From NCBI GenBank assembly GCA_902587515.1, contig CACILM010000003.1:1-64000 (forward strand): a stretch of DNA of 64,000 nt. Direction: 5' to 3'. A program made the translations under genes and the position numbers. The notes beneath the pieces are model-generated. The model did no database searches, was not told where the DNA came from, and saw nothing but the letters and a program-made list of their open reading frames with translations. Of this stretch, positions 58,003 through 64,000 are shown one piece after another; position 1 is the stretch's first letter; each line of letters begins with the position of its first letter. The DNA is from an uncultured Pelagibacteraceae bacterium. GTDB lineage: Bacteria; Pseudomonadota; Alphaproteobacteria; Pelagibacterales; Pelagibacteraceae.

Positions 58003-58516
58003 TTTTAATCGTATTACTATTTACAAATTCAAACTTTGGTATCTCCATATTTGTTGGTGCAGGTCCTTTTCTAATTCTGCCTGATACATCATAATGTGAA
58101 CCATGACAAGGACAGAACCAACCATTGAAGTCTCCTTTATCTTTTAAAGGTACACATCCAAGGTGTGTGCAGACTCCTAACATGACTAACCACTCGTCTT
58201 TACCCTCTTTTACCCTGTCTTCATCCTTTTGAGGATCAGGCAAATCGTCCATATTTACAGCCCTAGCTTCTGCGATTTCCTCAGGAGTTCTTCTTTTTAA
58301 AAAGACTGGCTTACCTCTCCATAAAACTGTAATCGATTTGCCAGGCTCAATATTACTAATATCAACTTCAGTAGTGGCAAGAGCTTGTTGGGCTTTGTCT
58401 GGATTCATTTGGTCAATCATCGGCCAAATAACAGCTCCAACACCTACTGCCCCAACGGTATAACTAGCTGTAAATAAAAAATCTCTTCTATTAACTTTTT
58501 TTTCTTCTTTGCTCAT
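57995..58516 (-). CDS. petA: Ubiquinol-cytochrome c reductase Rieske iron-sulfur subunit
   Basis: Tat-like NRRDFLF N-terminus, CTHLGCVP and CPCHGSHYD cluster-binding motifs. Confidence 0.97.
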   Translation of the reverse strand: MSKEEKKVNRRDFLFTASYTVGAVGVGAVIWPMIDQMNPDKAQQALATTEVDISNIEPGKSITVLWRGKPVFLKRRTPEEIAEARAVNMDDLPDPQKDEDRVKEGKDEWLVMLGVCTHLGCVPLKDKGDFNGWFCPCHGSHYDVSGRIRKGPAPTNMEIPKFEFVNSNTIKIG

Positions 58517-58605
58517 TAATGTAAGTGCTTATAATGTAATTATTAAATAAAACCATATTATAAAAATTTCTAGGGTCAGAATGACACATAAATTAAGCTT
58601 AAATA

Positions 58606-59055
58606 ATGCACATAGTTCTTTACAAACCTGATATCCCGCAAAATACGGCGGCAATAATAAGATTAGGTGCCTGCCTAAATTTGAAAATTCATTTAATTGA
58701 GCCTTGCGGGTTTGATTTAAACGATAAAAGGTTTGAAAGAGTCGTTATGGACTATTTGGGCCTATGTGATGTCATAAGACATACTGACTTTAAAACATTT
58801 TTAAAAAAATATAAAAAATCTAGAATAGTTTTAATGACAACTAAAGCAAAAAAAATATATCATAAGTTTAAATTTAAAAAAAACGATATGCTTTTATTTG
58901 GAAGAGAAAGTGCAGGAGTTCCCCAAGAATTACATGAATTATTGAAAAATAAAATCAAAATACCCATGAGCAAAAAAACTAGATCGCTTAATGTAGCAAT
59001 GAGCGCTGCTATAGTTACTGCTGAAGCTTTAAGACAGAATAAATTATTGAAATGA
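58606..59055 (+). CDS. trmL: tRNA (cytidine(34)-2'-O)-methyltransferase (SPOUT family)
   Basis: VLYKPDIPQNTAAIIRLGACL, LLFGRESAGVPQE, RSLNVAMSAAIVTAEALRQ. Confidence 0.95.
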   Translation: MHIVLYKPDIPQNTAAIIRLGACLNLKIHLIEPCGFDLNDKRFERVVMDYLGLCDVIRHTDFKTFLKKYKKSRIVLMTTKAKKIYHKFKFKKNDMLLFGRESAGVPQELHELLKNKIKIPMSKKTRSLNVAMSAAIVTAEALRQNKLLK

Positions 59056-59876
59056 TTACATCCGATTTTAAAAAAAAAATGACTGATAGCTGGTTTTCGT
59101 ATTTACAAAGTCAAATTTGTAAAGAATTTGAATATCTTGAAGATAATAAAGTAAAATTTACAAAAAGAGATTGGAATAAAAATAAAAAAAATGAGGGAGG
59201 TGGATCTTCGTATTTATTATTAGGAGGAAAAATCTTTGATAAAGTTGGGGTAAACAAATCAACAGTTTCAGGAATTTTCCCAAAAAAATTTAGGTCAAAG
59301 ATACTAGGAGCGGAAAGGAAAGGAAGGTATTGGGCATCAGGGGTGTCCGTTGTTGCTCACATGAGAAATCCAAAGATACCTGCGATACATTTTAATACAA
59401 GATTTATAGTTACCACTAAAGAGTGGTTTGGTGGAGGAATGGACGTGACTCCAAGTTTTAAAGATAATAAAGAAAAAAAAATGATACATGAAGATTTAAA
59501 AAAATTATGTTCTCTAAACAAAAAGAACTATAAAAAATATAAAAGATGGTGTGATGAATATTTTTTTTTACCGCATAGAGGAGAGACCAGAGGGATAGGA
59601 GGTATTTTCTTTGATTACGAAACTCAAGATTGGGTTAAAAACTTTAAATTTGTGAGAGAACTTGGACTTTCTTTTATTGATATTTCAAAAAAAATTGTTA
59701 AGAGAAAAAAAAATATTAAATGGTCAAAGAAAGATAAAGAAAAACAATTATTAAAACGTGGTAGATATGTAGAGTTCAATCTTTTATATGATAGAGGTAC
59801 AAGATTTGGATTAAACTCAGGTGGAAACATTGACTCGATACTAATGTCACTTCCACCTGAAGCAAAGTGGAAATAG
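59052..59876 (+). CDS. hemF: Oxygen-dependent coproporphyrinogen III oxidase
   Basis: NPKIPAIHFNTRFI, WFGGGMDVTPS, FFLPHRGETRGIGGIFFD, YVEFNLLYDRGTRFGLNSGGNIDSILMSLPPEAKW. Confidence 0.97.
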   Translation: MITSDFKKKMTDSWFSYLQSQICKEFEYLEDNKVKFTKRDWNKNKKNEGGGSSYLLLGGKIFDKVGVNKSTVSGIFPKKFRSKILGAERKGRYWASGVSVVAHMRNPKIPAIHFNTRFIVTTKEWFGGGMDVTPSFKDNKEKKMIHEDLKKLCSLNKKNYKKYKRWCDEYFFLPHRGETRGIGGIFFDYETQDWVKNFKFVRELGLSFIDISKKIVKRKKNIKWSKKDKEKQLLKRGRYVEFNLLYDRGTRFGLNSGGNIDSILMSLPPEAKWK

Positions 59877-59878
59877 TT

Positions 59879-60355
59879 ATGGAAAAAGAACCAATTACAG
59901 TTAGCGGACTTCAAAATTTGAAATCAGAATTAGAGGATTTGAAAAATGTACAGAGACCAAAAATAGTTGAGGCAATTGCTGAGGCCAGATCGCATGGAGA
60001 TTTAAAAGAAAATGCTGAATATCATGCTGCAAAAGAGCAACAAGCTTTAATTGAAAGCCGCGTAATTGCTATCAACGATATGATTGCCAGAGCAAATGTA
60101 ATTGACGTGACTAAAATAGAAAATAATGGAAAAGTTGTTTTTGGATCTACGGTTAAAGTCCAAGATCTTGAAACAGATAAAAAAATTTCTTATAGATTAG
60201 TGGGTCAGGATGAAGCTGATATCAAAAAAAATTTAATCTTTTTTAAAAGTCCTATCGGAAAAGCTTTGATAGGAAAAAACAAAGGTGAAATGATAGCCGT
60301 AAATACTCCTTCTGGTGAGCGAAATTTTGAGATTTTAGAAGTTGAGTACATCTAA
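59879..60355 (+). CDS. greA: Transcription elongation factor GreA
   Basis: ITVSGLQNLKSELEDLK, ARSHGDLKENAEYHAAKEQQ, SPIGKALIGKNKGE; ATG at 59879 preferred over ORF-track start 59867. Confidence 0.95.
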   Translation: MEKEPITVSGLQNLKSELEDLKNVQRPKIVEAIAEARSHGDLKENAEYHAAKEQQALIESRVIAINDMIARANVIDVTKIENNGKVVFGSTVKVQDLETDKKISYRLVGQDEADIKKNLIFFKSPIGKALIGKNKGEMIAVNTPSGERNFEILEVEYI

Positions 60356-61614
60356 TTTAAATTAATTTTAATTATTTCATCAATTTTACTATTTGAAATT
60401 TTGAAATTATTATTTACCCACTCTTTTTCTAATTCTTTCAAAACATTTCCTAAAGTTTGTCCTTCTTTCATACCTTTTTTCTTTAATAATTCACCATCAA
60501 TGGGAAATATGGGCACTTTAGTTTTCATAATTTTCTTTAAAGTTTTAGAAAAATCATAAGATTTTACTTTAGCATTTATTGAAAAATTGACTAAATTCAA
60601 TGCAATAAGGTGCTTTTTTCCTTGAAAGTAAACATTTTTAATTAAATCTTTTTCAAAATAATCTTTATTATTATTAAGTTCTATTAAATTTTTATTAAAT
60701 TTTTTAAGTGTCTCTATAATTTTATTAGAGGCATTATACTTATGTAAAAAATATTCATGATTATCTTTTTCATCAATTAACAGTACAGCAAGTAAAATAT
60801 CTCTATTAAGTTCTGATTGCATATATACTTTTTTAAGTCTATCTAATCTCTTCAAATATAAAAATTCGGGAAAAATCATTGAAAATATCTCTTTTAAATT
60901 ACTGCTCTCATTAATCTTCAAAAAATTTTGAAGATCTAAAATTTTCAGTAGTTCAATAAGAATTCTCTCCTTAGAAATTTTTTTAATTCCATCTAAATTT
61001 TGTTTAATTGCGGTACTTGTCGTCTGCTCAACAGCAATATCATACATAATTTTAAATCTGATAAATCTTATTATACGTAAATAATCTTCTTCAATTCTTT
61101 TTTGTGGATCGCCTATGAATTTAACAATATTATTTTTAAGATCCACTTTGCCCATTTGCGGATCAAAAATTTTTCCATTAATATCTAGATAGATTGCATT
61201 TATAGTGAAGTCTCTTCTTTCAGAGTCTTGTTCCCAATCATCTATATATTCTACTTCGGCATGTCTTCCGTCGGTTTTGATATCTTTTCTTAAAGTAGTT
61301 AATTCAATCTTATGCTTATCTGATATTAAGGTTACTGTTCCATGTTTAATACCTGTATCAATTATTTTTACACTAGTGTCTCTAAATTTTTCTCTAATCT
61401 GATCTGTTGATAAAATTGTTGCAATATCAATATCGTCAATTTTCTCATTCGAGAGATGTTTCCTAACACAACCCCCGACAAATCTAGCAGCCACTCTTTC
61501 CTTTGGGATGCCATCTTGCAATTTTTTGAATATAAATTTTAAATCTTCATTTTTATAAAAAGGGAAAAAAGTTCTTTTTAGTTTTTTTAAAAAATTAAGA
61601 CTTTGACTAAACAT
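60352..61614 (-). CDS. CCA-adding tRNA nucleotidyltransferase / poly(A) polymerase family
   Basis: RFVGGCVRKHLSNEKIDDIDIAT, RRDFTINAIYLD, GDPQKRIEEDYLRIIRFIRF. Confidence 0.93.
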   Translation of the reverse strand: MFSQSLNFLKKLKRTFFPFYKNEDLKFIFKKLQDGIPKERVAARFVGGCVRKHLSNEKIDDIDIATILSTDQIREKFRDTSVKIIDTGIKHGTVTLISDKHKIELTTLRKDIKTDGRHAEVEYIDDWEQDSERRDFTINAIYLDINGKIFDPQMGKVDLKNNIVKFIGDPQKRIEEDYLRIIRFIRFKIMYDIAVEQTTSTAIKQNLDGIKKISKERILIELLKILDLQNFLKINESSNLKEIFSMIFPEFLYLKRLDRLKKVYMQSELNRDILLAVLLIDEKDNHEYFLHKYNASNKIIETLKKFNKNLIELNNNKDYFEKDLIKNVYFQGKKHLIALNLVNFSINAKVKSYDFSKTLKKIMKTKVPIFPIDGELLKKKGMKEGQTLGNVLKELEKEWVNNNFKISNSKIDEIIKINLN

Positions 61615-61621
61615 AAAGCTT

Positions 61622-61695
61622 TGGCTGGGGCACTAGGATTCGAACCTAGGATGGCGGTATCAAAAACCGCTGCCTTACCGCTTGGCTATGCCCCA
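61622..61695 (-). tRNA. tRNA-Gln (anticodon TTG)
   Basis: Minus strand TGGGGCATAGCCAAGCGGTAAGGCAGCGGTTTTTGATACCGCCATCCTAGGTTCGAATCCTAGTGCCCCAGCCA: cloverleaf, loop TTTGATA, CCA encoded. Confidence 0.95.
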
Positions 61696-61730
61696 AATAC
61701 AACTGACTGATATATCATAAATAAATAAAT

Positions 61731-62570
61731 TTAAATAGTTTTTGCAATTGAAAACCAAAATTTAGGGTATTTTTTTCTAAGTCTTTTAAGTGCGACTTTT
61801 GAACAGCGCTTATCTCTAAACAAACCGTAACACGCTGAACCCGAGCCTGTCATTCTTGAAAAATAACAACCTTTTTCCTTGCTTATGTTAGATATTAACT
61901 TTTTCAAATCTGGATATTTTTTTTCAACAATTGATTGTAAATCATTATTTGATTTGGTGATTTCATTTATAAAAGCATAAACACCTTTGTTTAATTTTTT
62001 TTTGTTGGTTTTTCTATTTCTATGATTTTTCACTTTTGAATATATTTGTTTTGTAGAACATTTAATATAAGGATAAACAATTAAAAAAAAAAGATTGTGC
62101 TTTTTTTTAAATTTAATTACCTTTTTCAAATTATATAAAAAACCCTGATCATAGAAAAATAGCCTTAAATCAGATCCTACTTCATCAATTATTTTATTGA
62201 GTATTTCGTCTTTAATTATTTTTGGATGTAAAAACTTTAAAACTGCAGCTGCATTACTTGATCCGCCTCCAAGACCAGCAAAAACTGGAATTTTTTTATT
62301 GACTCTTATTGTATAAAAACTTGAAATAAGTTTCAATTTCCTCATCATTTGTAGGACTTTTTGAATAGTGTTATTATTTTTAATTAAGTTTTGTGAAAAC
62401 GGGCCGCTAAAAGATATTGTATCAAAACTTTTTTTGTTTTTTTTAATAGAAATTTTATCAAATAAATCTATTAAACAAAAATTTGATTGAATATTGTGTA
62501 GACCTGTTTTTTTAATTTTTTTATTGACTATTAAGGATAAATTAATTTTTGCATAGGACTTAATAATCAT
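61731..62570 (-). CDS. ispE: 4-diphosphocytidyl-2-C-methyl-D-erythritol kinase
   Basis: GHMP kinase: YAKINLSLIVNKK, PVFAGLGGGSSNAAAVLKFL, MTGSGSACYGLF. Confidence 0.92.
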   Translation of the reverse strand: MIIKSYAKINLSLIVNKKIKKTGLHNIQSNFCLIDLFDKISIKKNKKSFDTISFSGPFSQNLIKNNNTIQKVLQMMRKLKLISSFYTIRVNKKIPVFAGLGGGSSNAAAVLKFLHPKIIKDEILNKIIDEVGSDLRLFFYDQGFLYNLKKVIKFKKKHNLFFLIVYPYIKCSTKQIYSKVKNHRNRKTNKKKLNKGVYAFINEITKSNNDLQSIVEKKYPDLKKLISNISKEKGCYFSRMTGSGSACYGLFRDKRCSKVALKRLRKKYPKFWFSIAKTI

Positions 62571-62573
62571 ATT

Positions 62574-64000
62574 CTAAAGACCTTTCGTAAGCTTTTCTTT
62601 TACTTTTTCCTTAAGGTCTTTCTCTGTTTTTTTGAGGTTTAGAACATAATTCCAATAATATCTTGCTTGAATTTCATTTCCATTTCTCCAAAGAACATCT
62701 CCATAGTGATCATTAACTATCGGATCAGCTGGCATTAATTGTAATGCGAGTTGTAAATATTTTTTAGACTCTTTGTATCTTTTAAGTTTAAACAAAGCCC
62801 ATCCTAAAGAATCAATAATGTATGGATCGTTAGATTTAAGTTTATTTGCTTTTTCCAACATGCTTAATGATTGTTTAATCTTGACACCTTGTTCTATCCA
62901 AGAATACGCAAGGTAGTTTATTACGTATGCTTGATTAGGATTTACATCAAGAGAGGAAAGTAAATCTTTTTCTGCTTTGTTCCACTTACCTACTCTTTCA
63001 TATGAAACTCCTCGTCCATCAGTTACCTCAGGATAAAGTGGGTGATCATCTTCAATTTTATTTAAAATGTAAGTGTAATATTTTATTGAGTCTTCAAACT
63101 CTTCATTGTTTTTTAAAAATTCAGCATAGTCAAACGTTTCATAAACTTCTTTAAAAGGTAATTTATTGTAAGTTGTTTTCAATAATTTTATAGCTTCATC
63201 CTTTTTTTCCTCTTTTACTAAAATTCTTGATATTTGTTTATTAGAATACCATTTAAATGCGTTTCCATAATCCTCAAGACTTCTATAAATTTTTTTGGCA
63301 TTAGAAAAATCATCAATATTGTAAAAATTCTCTGCCATTAGCGTATCATAAGCATGAAAGTCTTTATTGAGATATTTAGATAAATTTAAATAAAAATTAG
63401 AAATAGAGTAAATTGATTGAGATGAAAAAGCGTTAGCTACAATATAGAGAATTTCAGCAATAATATGTGTTTCTTTTTTAAAATCAAAAAGAAAATTATT
63501 TTCTGAATTTTTAAGATCAAGTTTGTACTGATTTAATAACAAATTTCTGGGATATTTTTTCAAAGAATTATCAATTATATTTTTTGCTTTTTTAAATTTA
63601 CCTATACTTTGCATATATTTAGCATAGAAATAATTATACCTAGAAAAGTCAGTATTTTTATCAGATGTAAGTTCTTTAAAAAATATTTCAGACTCGTCCT
63701 TGCCAAAAAATGAGCTTAAAAAAACATTTTGTATTTTATTTAAATTTGCAAATCTTGAGTCTAATTTATTAAATTCAAAAATTGTCTCTTCATAATTTTT
63801 TTCCTCTAAATTTGTCCAGTTACTCAAAGAGTTTATAAGATAACTATCTAAAATTGTATTAGGACTATTCTCTTTTGCTTTTAAAAAATATTTGTTTGCT
63901 AATTTAGGTTTATTATTTTTGATATGATAAATACCTATTATAAGATTTGTTTCAAAGCTTCCTTGACTTTCTTTCTCAAGTTTTTTTGAAAATATAAAAG
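62574..64000 (-). CDS. TPR-repeat protein, 5' end beyond the right window edge
   Basis: TPR units such as NPNQAYVINYLAYSWIEQG, DPYIIDSLGWALFKLKRYKESKKYLQLALQLMPADPIVNDHYGDVLWRNG. The ORF-track start at 63827 is an internal TTG; the frame stays open upstream to the edge (...LEKESQGSFETNLIIGIYHIKNNKPKLANKYFLKAKENSPNTILDSYLINSLSNWTN). Confidence 0.85.
   Translation of the reverse strand, partial: FIFSKKLEKESQGSFETNLIIGIYHIKNNKPKLANKYFLKAKENSPNTILDSYLINSLSNWTNLEEKNYEETIFEFNKLDSRFANLNKIQNVFLSSFFGKDESEIFFKELTSDKNTDFSRYNYFYAKYMQSIGKFKKAKNIIDNSLKKYPRNLLLNQYKLDLKNSENNFLFDFKKETHIIAEILYIVANAFSSQSIYSISNFYLNLSKYLNKDFHAYDTLMAENFYNIDDFSNAKKIYRSLEDYGNAFKWYSNKQISRILVKEEKKDEAIKLLKTTYNKLPFKEVYETFDYAEFLKNNEEFEDSIKYYTYILNKIEDDHPLYPEVTDGRGVSYERVGKWNKAEKDLLSSLDVNPNQAYVINYLAYSWIEQGVKIKQSLSMLEKANKLKSNDPYIIDSLGWALFKLKRYKESKKYLQLALQLMPADPIVNDHYGDVLWRNGNEIQARYYWNYVLNLKKTEKDLKEKVKEKLTKGL

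Overview
This is a compact, very AT-rich chromosomal segment that reads as core genome. The family content and gene order look alphaproteobacterial, most likely SAR11/Pelagibacterales-like; that taxonomic call is an inference. I see no mobile elements, CRISPR arrays, phage genes or defence genes. The main feature is a dcw (division and cell wall) cluster on the minus strand, in the order mraZ-ftsZ-rsmH-ftsL?-ftsI-murE/murF(fused)-mraY-murD-ftsW-murG-murC-murB-ddl-ftsQ-ftsA-lpxC-bamD-ligA. Three things about it are unusual: ftsZ sits directly after mraZ instead of after ftsA, murE and murF are one ORF, and FtsA looks degenerate in its ATPase motifs. Around the cluster are rnpB, two tRNAs, mlaA/mlaC, rpoD, dnaG (degenerate zinc motif), carAB, trxB, aspC, uvrB-folM-folB-uvrC-pgsA, ilvE, a petP/petR/kinase module, lgt, prs, rplY, pth, ychF, petABC, trmL, hemF, greA, a CCA-adding enzyme, ispE and a TPR protein. 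All seven convergent CDS pairs have overlapping 3' ends, and some divergent pairs are only 23-42 bp apart. Two CDSs run off the window edges; the ORF track misses one and truncates the other. I found no clearly novel multi-gene system. The best candidates for follow-up are the rewired dcw cluster with a well-formed MraZ operator/promoter, and an overlapping ELM1-like plus 2OG-Fe(II) oxygenase gene pair of unknown function.
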